Assembly: GCF_000085865.1 (NCBI RefSeq)
Contig: NC_013511.1
Location: forward strand, 418,516 to 482,515
DNA from: Metamycoplasma hominis ATCC 23114
GTDB taxonomy: Bacteria > Bacillota_I > Bacilli_A > Mycoplasmatales > Metamycoplasmataceae
Reading direction: 5' to 3'
Length of the DNA stretch: 64,000 nt
Part shown: in pieces, positions 33,723 through 47,838 of the stretch
How positions within the stretch are numbered: position 1 is the first letter of the stretch
Layout of the letters: each line of letters begins with the position of its first letter
Program-made: the position numbers and the translations under genes
Notes under the pieces: generated by a model
The model's input: the letters and a program-made list of their open reading frames with translations, nothing else
Databases searched by the model: none
What the model was told of the DNA's origin: nothing

Positions 33723-35459
33723 ATGAATAGTAAAAAAAGTAAAAAAATTGTGGTTGCACTTTCACTAACATTGATTGCTTCTGCCATCACGATACCCGTT
33801 GTAATTTCGTCCTTAATTGAAAATAAGAATAATTGGGCTAATAAATACTATAGCCAAAGATCAGAAGCTAGTCATCTAGTTAATTTAATAGAAAAAAATA
33901 GGCATTTTTATTATTTTGCCCTAGAAGATCAAAACAATTTAAATAAGTTATTAAGTGAAATTAATTTAACCAGCAAAAATAGTTCTGCTGATTTTAAAAA
34001 TTCATATAATCTACTTAACAAGACAAATCTTGATATCAACAAAAAAATAAATATTAATAAAAAAGAATTTGACAAAACTTATTCTGACATTTTGCTTTTA
34101 AGCTTGCAATTACAAGATTTATTCAATAAAATTATTGATTTAAAATTGAATAACAATATAAAAGAAGATGTTGATGGATTATTACAAAGAGTTGAAAAAG
34201 ATTTAAATAAATGTAGAAAAATAGATGAAAACATTAATCTTATTGACATTAAAGAAATATACGCACATAGTTCAAAAACAATCATTGATGTTTCAAATCA
34301 ATTAAATTCATATTATAAATTAATTAACAGCAAAGATAAAACATATAAAGGCATTGTTTCAGAAATAAAAGATCTTAAAAAAGATTATTTCAACAAAATT
34401 GAAGATGGAGAAGAATATTACAAATTATATGGCAATGAAATAAACCATCTTAAAAAGAATTTTAAAAATTTCCAATCAGTTGAAGATTACAACAATTATA
34501 TAAATTACGCCAATTCAAAAATAAAGGAAATTAAAGAAGAAATTGTTGAACATAGAAAGCTAAGCCAAAAGATAAAAAAAGATGGAAATGATATTTTAAA
34601 TAATGATTATGGTAAAAGTGCTTTAATAAGAAATTCATACTTCCAAGAACCAAAATCATTTTTATTAATGTGAAATACCTTCACTAAATTAGATATGTTA
34701 ATAAAGGCAAAATTCATTAATGAACGTCCTAAACAAATAAAAGAATTCCTAAAACAATATGAAGAAAGGCAAGAATACTTTTATAGAATTAATGAAAACG
34801 TTCCAAACCTTATTTACACATGAGTAATTTATAATAACAAAATTAGAATTATAAAAGAATTCTATTTTAAAGATAAAAAAGAAAACGAAGAATTTAATTC
34901 ATTTTATTACAAGGATGAAGATATAGACAATCAATTAAATTCATTTCTTAATGAAGAACGAGAATTTAAAAATAGGCAAGAAAGACTAGTAAGGCTGTTT
35001 TATGACAAGGTTATTCAAAACCCAAAAACTAACGAAATTGATGAAGAAAAATTAATGAAATTAGATGACATCCATTTTGACCCGGAACAAGATATTAGAT
35101 ATTTACACTACCATTTTGGAAGTCTCATAACTCAAAAGGTTAATGAAATAATTAGGTATTATAACCAAAAAGCAAAAACCTTATTAGAAAAAATAAAAAA
35201 CAATAATAGTTATGAAACACAAAAAAATAGAATAGAAAAATTACTTGCTAAAAATATTACTTATGTAAATAATTTTAGAGGGGATTTCAACGATTACGAC
35301 AAATACTATTGGTGAACATATAAATTTCAAAAAGACAACAATGGTGATATAATCCTTTCGCCAAATAGCAAAATCCCTGATTTTTATAAAAATGAAATTG
35401 AAGTAGCTCAATACCTACATGAACTTGATGAAATACTTGATAATTTAAAAAACATTTAA
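33723..35459 (+). CDS. Membrane-anchored helical surface protein, unrecognised
   Basis: 578 aa. Start chosen at ATG 33723, with AAAGG eight bases upstream, over GTG 33714, which lies inside that site. An N-terminal hydrophobic segment (residues ~8-32) without lipobox Cys suggests an uncleaved or SPase I signal. The rest is charged and helical, with coiled-coil stretches over ~40-300 (LNKCRKIDENINLIDIKE, LKKNFKNFQSVEDYNNYI) and a more globular, Tyr-rich C-terminal half (ENVPNLIYTWVIYNNKIRII, then YLHYHFGSLI). I do not recognise a family. It opens a cluster of large surface proteins. Confidence 0.7.
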
Positions 35460-35665
35460 ACATTTGTCTCTTTAATAATTAAGCCAAAAAATAAATTAGA
35501 TTTTTATAATGCTTAAAATAAGTTACTTTTTAATTAAAACTTAATTTGCTTTTGCAATAAAAAACTAAAAATAATAAAAAAATTTTACATATTTGTTAAA
35601 ATTAAAATGTTTTTTTACAACAAATTAAAAAAATAATACTTTTAGAAAAAAATAAGGAGAATATT

Positions 35666-37615
35666 ATGAAAATGAGAAAGAAATTGATTGCTTTATCTGT
35701 GGCTTTTGGACTTTTAGCGCCTCTTTCAGGAATTATTATGATTTCGTGCAAAAACGAAAAAAGTAATGCTGAATATCAAAAAGAACTACAAAATAAATGA
35801 ACAGAACTTACGAATCTTTTAAATTCAAATTCATTTAAAGAAGTTGAATCTAAGCTAGATCTTTCAAAATTAAACGCTCTTAAAGAAGAATATAAAACAA
35901 TAAACAGCAAAAGCAATGTTTCAGAATTGAAGAATTTTATTGCAAAAATTAATGAAACTGCGCAAGATATAAATGCACAAATTTCAAAATTAAAAAACAC
36001 AAATGGAAATGCAAGCCCAGAAAACAACAGCCAAAATGATTTAAAAGTAGAATTAGAAATAGCAACTACAAAACTTAACATGCTACTTTCATCAAATGAA
36101 GGTAAAAACATCTCAATAAAAGAAGAAGCTAAAAACATATTAAATGCTGCAAATAAAGCGTTAGAAAAATCAAATGAACAAGAATATAAAAATCAAATTC
36201 AAAAAGTAAATGAAACCATCAATAAAATTGAAGAAGAAATAGCAAATTTAGAAAAGGGCCCAAAATCAAAAGAATTTACTAAATTAAAAGAGTTAAGAGA
36301 AAAGCTAACAAATTACTTAGATAGTGATTTCTCTGACTTTGCTTATAAAGATTTAAGAGCTGAAATTAAAGAATTAATTCAAAAACAAGAAAACGTTTCA
36401 ATTGTTTCAAATGAAAAAGAAATAAAGTCAGCAATTATGCAAATAAATGATATTTTTTGAATTGCAAGCATCAAAAAATCAATACTAGATAAACAATTTC
36501 TTTATTTAGAAAATAAACCTAAATCTGAATTAGACGTAAAATTTTTAGCAGCGCATGACGAATTAAGCCAAGCATTGAATACCTCAATTTTTGAAAACAT
36601 TGAAACAACAAATGAAAGAAATCTATTAAACAAATATATTAAAAAAAATTTAACCAAAATTTTTGATGTAGAAAAACAAAATTATATTGAAGAAGTTAAA
36701 AATACTATAAACTCTTTGTTAAACAAATATAATAATAATATAAATAACAATAATGATCAAATTTATGAATTAAATCGAAACATAGAACAATTAAATAAAT
36801 TAAATCAAATAGAAAATAATTATGTTATTGACAAAGTCAAACTACTAAATCTATTAAATAAAGCAAATACTATAAAAAATGAAGGTTCATTTGCTAAAAA
36901 AGCAATTTTACTAGAAACATTAAGAGATAGCGTTTTGGAATTTCTTGAATTTTATTTACAATTAACCCATTATCTAAGAATCTTTTTTGACAAAAATAAC
37001 GACATTATTAAATTATTACCAGCAGATTCACAAACAAAAATTAATAATTATCTAAACGAAATTAAAAAAATTACAGAAAAGAATAGTCAAGCCAAATGAA
37101 GCGCACCAACATTTGACGAATACATTTCAGCTTTTAAAGCACAAGAAGAAATTTTTAAAATTATATCTAGCGATCTAAAATCAACAGATGTTAACATATT
37201 AGAAAAATTGACAAATAATTTAAAAGAAATTAAAGAACAAAAACAAAATGATTATAACTTATTTGTTACCTCTTATTTAAAAGAAAAAATAGAAGAAACA
37301 ATAACAAAAAATGAATCAATAATTGCTAAAAAATCTAATATTGAAAGTCAAAATATTATTGAAACGTTTGTTTTATTGCAAAAATTAGAACTTGAATTTG
37401 CTTATATTAATTGAACTGAATTAAATTTGATTGCTAAAATTAAAAATAAATTAGAATTGTTAATAAAAATCAATAAAATAGATTCAAATGAAGAAGCAAG
37501 AATGTTAAAACCTTGAACAGATTCGCTTAATAGTTCAAAAAAACCAGAAATTTTTGAATTAGAAAACATCTTGAAAGAATTAAGCAAATCTTTGAAGGAA
37601 CTAATTAACAAATAA
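35666..37615 (+). CDS. Coiled-coil surface lipoprotein, unrecognised
   Basis: 649 aa. Lipobox IMIS-C (Cys28) after MKMRKKLIALSVAFG. The whole mature part is helical: FIVAR-like three-helix units in the first 200 residues (QKELQNKWTELTNLLNSNSF, then AQDINAQISKL) and longer coils later (INSLLNKYNNNINNNNDQIY). No enzymatic motif. Similar proteins in mycoplasmas serve as adhesins or shields, but function here is unknown. AAGGAG six bases before the ATG. Followed by a strong terminator facing the convergent gene at 37794..39878, a lipoprotein-like neighbour of similar composition. Confidence 0.75.
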
Positions 37616-37718
37616 AAGTTATTCACTTAATAAAGACATTGTAAGAACTTCGCGCAATGTTTAACCTTATTTTCAATAGAAAGAAATTTACATTACACAA
37701 CCTATAAAAATAGTGTAT

Positions 37719-37760
37719 AAAAAACAAGATAAAAGTTATTGAACAATTATCTTGTTTTTT
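37719..37760. terminator. Bidirectional terminator between convergent surface genes
   Basis: Perfect 12-base arms AAAACAAGATAA and TTATCTTGTTTT with A/T runs on both sides, so it can serve both strands. Confidence 0.8.
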
Positions 37761-37793
37761 ATATTATTAATTTTGTTGCTATGAATATGCAAT

Positions 37794-39878
37794 TTATTGG
37801 GCTTTAATTGTTATTTCATCGATGGTTATGGGTTTTTCCAATCCAATATATTTATAATAAGGAATTTTGGGGTCATGAAATTCAATAAATCCTTCAAATC
37901 TTAATTTCCCATCTTGTTTATAAATTCCTTTAGTTTTTGCTTGCCCTAAAAATGTATTAAAATTTACACTTACTTCGCTAAATAATTTAAATAAAGGAAG
38001 ACTTTTATCAAAATATAATTGTTTCTCATCGCGAACAGTTTCACTAGGCAAGAATGTTTCTATTTTATAAACACTAGCTTGACCAGTTTCATTAAACATA
38101 TCATCAATCATTTTATCAAAAATTGCTTTTTTAACTTTTGCAAGTGAATTGTCAAAAACTTTCTTTTTTTCAGTAATAAATTTGACATTTTCTTCATCCT
38201 TTACATAAAAATCTCAGTTTAAAAATTCAATTTTGCTTCTACTTAATTCAGTTGGATTTAAAACATCTTCATTCATTATCTTTTGTTTTATTTCATCACT
38301 TAATTTTGCTTCTTCTGATTCAATATATCTAAATATTTCTTTTAAATAATTAGCATACATATCAACTATCTTATAAATATTTTTAAGTTGGTTTATATAT
38401 TTCTTACAATCTTCTTTATTTCTTGCATTATAGGCTCTTCTATAATAATATTTTGTTTCATAGCCGGGATAATCACCATAAACTTCATCTACTCTTTTCT
38501 TGATTCCCTTCTTTATAGATTCATTTGATTCAGTTAATTGCCCACTATATGTTTTATTGAAATTTAGAGAGCAAATTTCATCTAGTTTAGATTCAATTTG
38601 CTTCTTTTGGTCTTGAAATTCTTTTTCAATTTTTAAAAATTCATCGCTTGGTGGCACAACTTCATGGCTTTTAGCTTCATTAATTTTTTGAGTTAATGAT
38701 TTGATTGCTTCTTCAATTTTCTTTGTTTTTGATTTAATGTCTGAAATATTTAATGACTCAACAACATTTGTAGTATCAAATACATTTTGCGCTTCAGAAT
38801 TATCAACATTTTTTGTCTTTGCAGAATCAATTAATGTTTTTAATTCTTGCTTCTTGGCTTCAAAATTTTGTTTTACTTGATGTTTGGTTGTATTTATTTT
38901 ATTTTCTAATTGTTCTTTTGTGTTTTTAAGGTTGTTTGAAACATCTTGTATTTTTGAAATAGTTCAATCTTGGGCGATATTTGCTTCATTCAAGGTTTTG
39001 TTTATATCATCAATGTTTTCTACTTCTTTTGCATCAGGGGTTGCAATTAATTCTTGTAGTTCTTTTTTTATTTTTTCAAAATCTTGTTTTGCTTGTTCAA
39101 ATTCTTGTTTATTTTTTTGTTCATTAATTTTTTTAGTCAATGAATTGATTGCTTCTTCAATAATCTTTGTTTTTGATTTAATGTCTGAAATATTTGATGA
39201 TTCAGCAACATTTGTAGTATTTAATACATTTTGTTCTTCAGATTTATCAATATTTCTTGCCTTTTCAGATTCAATTAATGTTTTCAATTCTTGTTTTTTA
39301 ATATCAAACTCATTTTTTGCCTTATTTTTGGTATCTTCTATTAAATTTTGAAGATCTTGTTTAGCTTTATTGATTTTATTTGTTTTTTCTTTAACTTCAC
39401 TAATTGAAGAATTTTCTTCAATGTTTGTTGAATCTAAAATTTCTTTTGCTTTTGAATTTTCAATTCCTTGGTCAGCGCTAAAATCAATAAGATTTTGTAA
39501 TTCTTGCTTAGACTTTTTCAATTGTTCAATAGCAATGTTAAGTTCCTTATTTTCGTCTTTCGAAGGCGAATTTTGTTTCTTTTGTTCGTTAATTTTTTTG
39601 GTTAAAACATTGATTTTTTCTTCAATGTTTTTAATAATTTCATTATCTCCTTGACTATTATCCCCTTTAAATTCTCTTTCTTGGTTAACTAGTCATTCAT
39701 TAAGTTCTTGTTGTTCTTCATCACTTAGTTTTGAAATTAAATTTTGAAGTTGTGATTTTAGAGCATTAAACTTTTCTTTAACTTTTACAGTTACGGTACA
39801 TTTAGATGCTAAAACAGGCATAGAGCCCGCTGCTACACACAACGCTAAAATTTGTAATGATAAATTTTTTTTCTTCAT
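37794..39878 (-). CDS. Repeat-containing surface protein with atypical lipobox
   Basis: 694 aa. The N-terminus MKKKNLSLQILALCVAAGSM then PVLASKCTV resembles a lipoprotein signal, but the residue before Cys27 is Lys, which is not accepted by the usual lipobox rule. Residues ~100-420 hold repeated FIVAR/DUF1542-like units: copies of NISDIKSKTKKIEEAI preceded by NxxNVxExSN. Two units ~148 residues apart are nearly identical at protein and DNA level. The C-terminal ~270 residues (YPGYETKYYYRRAYNARNKE onwards) are non-repetitive. No enzyme motif. GAAAGG site before the ATG; upstream DNA is a TATATA-rich tract. Likely surface exposed and prone to repeat-number change. Confidence 0.72.
38681..38855 (-). 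repeat. Intragenic repeat unit, copy A
   Basis: About 175 bp with strong similarity (roughly 85% by eye) to 39125..39299, offset 444 bp (148 codons, in frame). It encodes the NVxESxNISDIKSKT module. Confidence 0.75.
39125..39299 (-). repeat. Intragenic repeat unit, copy B
   Basis: Partner of 38681..38855. A third, weaker copy follows towards the N-terminus (~39370-39530). The in-frame offset makes gain or loss of units by recombination possible without frameshift. Confidence 0.7.
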
Positions 39879-40110
39879 TTTAGTTATACCTTTCGTATTT
39901 ATTTAAGCTTAGATATATAAAATTATATATATACATATATATAAAAATATAAAAAACAATAAAATTATAAAAATATTTTTAAACATTGCAAAAAAATATT
40001 TTTATCCATATTAAAGTTAAAATCAATATTTTTCGCTAATTTTTATTCTTATATTGAGTTTTAATATGATTATGAGATAATTTTAAAGTAGTTAAGAGGA
40101 AAGGGAATAT

Positions 40111-41991
40111 ATGGAAGATCAAAAAGATTTTAATATTATAGATAGTGAAATAGCAGCATTTGGCAATGTAAAAAAGATCTTTGATGAAAATATAAACAAT
40201 ATAAACGATATTTGTAAAGAAGTAATTAAACAGGAATTTTTAGAAAAAAATTCAAATAACAAAAGAATTGAAGAAGCTAAAAAACAATACGAAATAGTAA
40301 GAGATTCTAATGAAAGAATTATTGCCGAAAAAAAGCTAAAAAAAATATCAGGAAGGAAATTTGCAAATTGCATAATTTTTATACTTTTCTTTATTCTAAT
40401 AGGTTTTTGTTTTTTTTCATTTTTTGCTAATAATAAGAAAATAATTAAATCATTTGAAGAGTTTAGAAATAATGAACAATTAAAAATTGATGAAGCTTTA
40501 GACAAAGCAAGACAAGCATACATTGAAACCTTTTCATTACAAACCCTTGAAGATATAAAAAATAAAATTTTAAACAAAATGGGGATAAAAAAAATATCAC
40601 AATACGATGCCGAAGTTGGTGATTTTTCGCGCAGTTTTATTTATGATAAAAATTTTTGAAATTTTAATAGCATAAGTCAATATAAATTAAGAAATTCTTA
40701 TATTTATGACATTTTTTATACTTGCAAATGAATGAAAAATGTTGTTACTAAGGCTTCAATTACCGTTACTAAAAAAGATGCTAATGGTAATACTTATTGA
40801 GAAACATATTGAGCATATCATACCGAACCTACACCTGTTGTAGAATATTTTAGAAGTTTAACCATACCTTCAAATTACAAGCAAAAACTATACTTTGAAA
40901 TTATAGAAAATAATCGAAGTGAAAAAGAAGTAAAAAGACTTTTAAAAAATGAAGGCTTCCACCTTGAAAATAAAGAAGTCTATCAAAATTTTGATTTTGC
41001 ATTTTCTGATGACCAAAAAATTGATTTTTTAACTTATTTTGATGTTAGAACTCAACAAAACCTAATCAATTATGCCCAATATATGAATCAAGAAAACATG
41101 CCGGTATTTTCAATGATAAAAAATGGAAATTGGTTGGTTTCTAAAAATACGATTCAATCAAGTTCCTTATTATTTGAACAAGTTCAGGATTGGATGTTAA
41201 GTGTTTTGGATTTAACTGAAGAACTAACAGTTGACTTTGTCACGGAATTTTTAAGTTCAAAAATTATTGAATGTTTATTGCCAATATTTAATTTTATTTC
41301 TTTAGTATATACAAATAAGTATATTGCAACTGAAAATTTAGAAAAAACAGGAAACAGATATGAACAAGACCTTGTTGTTAAACAAAATAACAATGTTCAA
41401 AATTACCCTCTAAACATTTACTCATATTATAGAGACATGACATTATATAGTGGGTTTTATAAATTTAACAAGCATGCAGATATAACACCAATTTGTGAAT
41501 TTAAAAATCTTTATAATGACCCAGAATCTTTGATAATATCGGCTACATTTGATTTGATTTCATATACAGCTAGGGACGCAATTGCAATTGAATATACACA
41601 CGGTTACGCCGTTGAAGTACCATATGTGGCATATGATGAATTTAGAGAACATAAAGCAATAATTGTTGTTCCTTATAATATAAAAACAGAAAATGCCAAA
41701 ATATTTGCAAATAGTCTTATTGCTAATAATATTTATGTAAGCGACGATCGCATAGATGAAGAATATAGCAAAATTATTCAAAAAAATAAAATTTCATTTA
41801 ATTTAGAATCATTAAAGGACTTTGATGAATTTAAGAAAAATATTAAGCTTATAGATGAATTATTTAGTCAGATTCCTGAAATAAAAAAGATTCCAATACT
41901 ACTTGATAATAGAGGAATGGCTTTCTTTATAAATGAGCCAAAATTATTTGACATCAATTTATTAGTTAAAAAGCTTAATAATTTTTATTAA
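40111..41991 (+). CDS. Single-pass membrane protein next to lemA, unrecognised
   Basis: 626 aa. Residues 1-80 are charged and cytoplasm-like, with a coil (NNKRIEEAKKQYEIVRDSNE). One membrane helix follows at ~86-105, then a second coil and a large mixed domain (~160-626) containing WETYWAYHTEPTPVVEYFRS, IAIEYTHGYAVEVPYVAYDE and NNIYVSDDRIDEEYSKI. No family recognised. Start ATG 40111 behind GAGGAAAGGG. It ends 86 bp before lemA on the same strand with no terminator seen between, so the two are probably co-transcribed. A shared role at the membrane is an inference from this arrangement. Confidence 0.65.
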
Positions 41992-42077
41992 AATTAATTA
42001 ATCTCTATTTTTGTAATTAAAATAAAAATAGATTACATTATAATTTAATTATTAATAATAAGTAATAAAGGAGCAAT

Positions 42078-42737
42078 ATGTTATTTGATTCAAGAACCCC
42101 ACAATCTAGTGAAGGATTTAAACCAAACGTAGATAATAGCATTAAAAAGCCAATTCCAACAGGTGTTGAAAAATTCTTTTTTATCTTATTTTTTATACTT
42201 ACAATAGGAATTTTCTATTTTGTATATGTAGGAAGAAAAAATGAATTAATGCGTGATCAAAACGAAATTCAAAATGCAAGTTCTCTAATACAAGCAGCAG
42301 AAAAAAGGAGACGTGCAGTTCTAATTAAAATGATGGATAGTTTAATTGGCTATAAAAATTTTGAAAATGAAACATTAAGTAAAATAACTCAATATAGATC
42401 AAAATTATCAAATATCGATGTAGACAAAACTTCTCCCGTTGAATTGAAATCACAAATTGACAGCATCAGAGGTGCTTTAAACTTTCAATTTGAACAATAC
42501 CCAGATCTTAAAGCAAGCAAATTGTATTTACAATTTTCAACTGAAATTTCTATGCAAGAAGATGAAATTTATGCAACAATAAGAAACTATAATATGATTG
42601 CAACATCATTTAATTCAAAAATATATACATTTTGAACAAATTGTGTTGCTCAAAAATTAGATTTGTACAATGTGGCTATTTTTCAAGCATCCGAAATAGA
42701 AAGAGTAGATGTAGATACAAGCGAACTTAGAAACTAA
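42078..42737 (+). CDS. lemA: LemA family protein
   Basis: 219 aa. Membrane helix at ~31-50, then the LemA four-helix domain with its signatures RDQNEIQNASSLIQAAEKRR, LIKMMDSLIGYKNFENETL and YRSKLSNIDVDKTSP. The C-terminus is VAIFQASEIERVDVDTSE. LemA proteins are membrane-anchored helical bundles with the N-terminus outside; molecular function is poorly known. Start ATG 42078 with AAGGAG upstream. A GNRA-loop terminator follows, separating it from gyrB. Confidence 0.9.
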
Positions 42738-42738
42738 A

Positions 42739-42761
42739 TGAGCCGAAAGGCTTATTTTTTT
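42739..42761 (+). terminator. Terminator of lemA
   Basis: AGCC-GAAA-GGCT, a GNRA tetraloop, with a seven-T tail two bases after the lemA stop. Confidence 0.7.
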
Positions 42762-42773
42762 GCTTTATTTTGC

Positions 42774-42779
42774 TATAAT
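42774..42779 (+). promoter_or_regulatory. -10 box of gyrB
   Basis: TATAAT about 43 nt before the gyrB ATG, just after the lemA terminator; followed by a TTAATTAATTAATATATTA stretch. Confidence 0.5.
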
Positions 42780-42795
42780 ATAATATATTAATTAA

Positions 42796-44769
<1,974 letters not shown>

Positions 44770-44770
44770 T

Positions 44771-45520
44771 ATGCTAAAGCCTCTAACTAATCAAGGTTTC
44801 ACAAACAAAGTATTTTATGATGATGAAACTAATAGATTTATAAAAATAAAATCATATGATGGATTTAACCATAAAAGCGATGCATTCTTATTAAATAATT
44901 TAGATTTTTGTCCAAAGATATTTGTTGATAATAAAAAAGAACTTCAAACCGAATGAATTAATGGAATTACATTAAACGAAAGTCTTTTGACAGATGATAT
45001 TTTAAAAACTATTGGAAAAAATTTAATCACTTTGCATAATTCAAAATTGAAATTTTATAAAGAAAATCAAATTGCTAGAAGATTTAATATTTATAGAAAA
45101 AAAATTTCTAGTTTAAATAGAAAAATTCCAATCCTAGATAAATACTATAAAAAAATTAATTTGTTTTTAAGAAATATTGACAATTCCGCCCCTGTCCATA
45201 ATGACCTTTGACTATTCAATATGATAAAAGTAAATGATAAAATTTATTTTACAGATTGAGAATATGCTACGATGGGCGATGTGCATTTTGACCTTGCTTA
45301 TTTTATTGAATCAAGCAATCTAAATGAAAAACAAGAAAAAGTTTTTTTAGATGCTTATGGTGATGATTTTGAACCCAAATATTTATTTATTCACAAAATT
45401 TTAGTGAATGCCTTAATTGTGCTATGAATAAATGCCCATGAAGTACTTCCGTTTGATGATAGTCTATATCTAAATAGAGTTGAAAAATACATGGAGCAAT
45501 TAGAAAAAGAAAAAGAGTAA
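44771..45520 (+). CDS. Choline/ethanolamine-kinase-like phosphotransferase (LicA/APH fold)
   Basis: 249 aa. Kinase catalytic loop VHNDLWLFNM (HxDxxxxN, Asp intact) and metal-binding TDWEYATMGD followed by FDLAYF, the pattern of LicA and aminoglycoside-phosphotransferase-like kinases. The N-lobe is short (LTNQGFTNKVFYDDETNRFI). Probably phosphorylates choline or a related small alcohol for lipid head groups; substrate not certain. Starts one base after gyrB's stop, and the next gene starts one base after its stop. Likely active, in contrast to the tandem homologue downstream. Confidence 0.82.
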
Positions 45521-45521
45521 T

Positions 45522-47021
45522 ATGTTAAAAAGAGATTGTTGTTGTGGTTGCAAGTCAGCTGAGTTCTGCACATGCAAAAATAAAAAATCATGTATTCCTA
45601 ATAATTTATATGAAAAAATTAGGAATGTTTTTGGTTATGAAGTTTTTGAAAAACTTAATAATTTAAGACCTTATTTTGACGATTTGCATAGTAGTACATA
45701 TATTGGAAAACTAGATGATGTTTGAGTTCAAATAAGAATTCCTTCTGACAGTAAAATAAATTATGATAACGAAACAAAACTAGTTGAAAAATTTAAAGAT
45801 TATTTTTATTACAAAGATGGATATATTATAAAAAAATGATTCCCCGGAGTAGACTTGTTTAAAGTTAAAATTGATAGTGGAATTAAAAAAGCAATATTTA
45901 ATTGTGTCAAAAATTTTCAAAACCTTAATGTAGATAAGATAGAAAAATTCGATTGATTCAAATATCCTATTCAAGATGCTGAATATAAAGCATTAGTTAA
46001 AAAATATTCAAAAGAACCTTTAGTACTAAGCCATAATAACCTAAAACGTCAAAATATTCTAGTTAATAAATACGGCTTCATTAAACTAGTAGATTTCGAA
46101 TATGTTGCTTTAAACAATAAATATGTAGATCCAGTAAGTCTTTATTTATTTTTAGGTATTCCAAAAGAAGATATAATTGATTTCTTTAAATTAGACCCTT
46201 CTGTATTTGATGATTTTGTTTTTTTAATGAGAGTTTACAATGAGGCAATGTATTTAAATGATTATTCAAAAAATAATTCCAAATCGTTAAGCCCTTTTGA
46301 TTCAAAGAGTTTATATAGCAACAAGGATTTCTTAGAACTAAATAGATTCATTGTTCAAAAAAATCATAATAACTTTGACAATAAATTAAATATTTCTAAA
46401 ATTGAAAAATTTTATTTTGTTCCACTTTGTGTTTACGAAGATGAAGATAGAACCATATGAAAATGAATCAATTCTAAACAATTAAGTTCATTCAACAACC
46501 ATCAAATTAAAGTTCTTGCAAAAGCAATGAGAACGCTTCATGATTCTGATGTAGAATTTCCTGAATACATTTTATCAAAGAAAATTAATTGATATTTAGA
46601 TCATATGGAAATAAAAACCTTATTAGAAGATTTAAAAGGCAATAAAAGAATCAATGAAATTATTAAATGAATCAAACAAATTAAACCGGATGCAAATTGT
46701 CATAATAATTTAAATTTCAATAACATATTCTTTAATAGTAGCGACAATTTATATATTATTGATTGATCAGTTGCATATAGAAACAATCGTTATTTAGACA
46801 TAGCTTTCTTATTTGAAAATACTCAAATGACACCTGAATTAGAATCTTTATTTTGAAAATCTTATGGTATGATATGTCCAAAAGACTTTTATAAATATAG
46901 AATTATTGTTCACTTTACAGCATATTTATATAACAAATTATTAAACACTGATTTTAACGCTGCTAAGGTTAACACTAAAAGAATAAATGAAATATTTGAA
47001 AAGTTAAACATTAAAGACTAA
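45522..47021 (+). CDS. Tandem LicA-like pseudokinase with Cys-rich N-terminus
   Basis: 499 aa. Residues 1-25 (MLKRDCCCGCKSAEFCTCKN, then KKSC) hold seven Cys before residue 20 and an eighth at 24, a possible metal-binding knuckle. Two phosphotransferase-like domains follow. Domain 1 has SHNNLKRQNIL and LVDFEYV; domain 2 has CHNNLNFNNIFF and IIDWSVAYRNN followed by YLDIAFLFE. In both the catalytic-loop Asp of HxDxxxxN is Asn, whereas the metal-binding Asp is kept. The neighbouring single-domain gene has the intact HND. Both domains may therefore lack kinase activity and act as binding or regulatory partner. Fold call is good; pseudokinase status is inferred. Confidence 0.8.
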
Positions 47022-47031
47022 GGACTAATAA

Positions 47032-47838
47032 ATGAAAAAAGGCAAAGCAAAAGAAACAAAAACTATTGACGTCGACAAGCAAGAAAAAAAATCAGTTAGA
47101 ATTCGTAGAGTAAAAACCGGATTTCTATTTTCAGGAATTTTAATTCCTTTAGTTTGCGTTGTCGCAATACCACTTTCATTAAACAAGAATTATTCATTAA
47201 AGCGAACCAAATATTTTACTGACGATAGAACTTTATATTCAATTGACAAAAACACTATAAAAGAAAATAATAAAACTTATAAAGTAATTACCCTAACATC
47301 TAAAAGTCTTAATGTTTCTGATATTATGAGCGAAAGCGCAAGATACATGAATATTCCACAAAAATCATTTAATAATTCCGTTACATATTCAAATAAAATC
47401 AATATTAGAACAAACACCAACTTGTTAAAAAATACAAAAATTAATGAGACAAAGGTTACAAAAATAACTAATAGTAACCAAACTATTTTTAAATTAGATT
47501 TAATTCAACTATGAAATGAAATAAACTCAAAATCTAATAATAAAATATCTGAGTTTGATTTTTTAAGCAATATCGAATCAATAAATAATGCTATGACTTA
47601 CTCTTATATAAAAAATAACAAACTCTTTTACTTTGACAATAAGCAAGGATATTCTGGATATATTATTCAAAAATTCTTTGAAAATTTTGATGTTGAGATT
47701 CGTAAAGAAAATCTTAAAAATAAAAATGTTAATGTTTTAGAAGCTTTTATTTCTAGCACTATTGAATTAAACGAATCATTAACCGAAATTAAAAAAATCA
47801 CTTTTGATACTAAAATTACATTAAAATATGAAATATAA
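47032..47838 (+). CDS. Membrane-anchored protein, unrecognised
   Basis: 268 aa. Charged N-terminus, one membrane helix at ~30-50 (GFLFSGILIPLVCVVAIPLS), then an outside domain rich in Asn, Ser and Lys (SKSLNVSDIMSESARYMNIP, LNESLTEIKKITFDTKI). No Cys lipobox, so a signal anchor. Ten bases after the pseudokinase gene and probably the last gene of the gyrB unit, directly before a perfect terminator. No family recognised. Confidence 0.65.

Noticed and set aside
38681-39299. CRISPR-like repeats
   Set aside because: The units are long, in frame, unequal and inside a coding region; no short direct repeats with spacers exist in the window.
38884-39654. Plus-strand Ser/Phe-rich open frames
   Set aside because: They mirror the Lys/Glu-rich repeats of the minus-strand surface protein and have no start signals.
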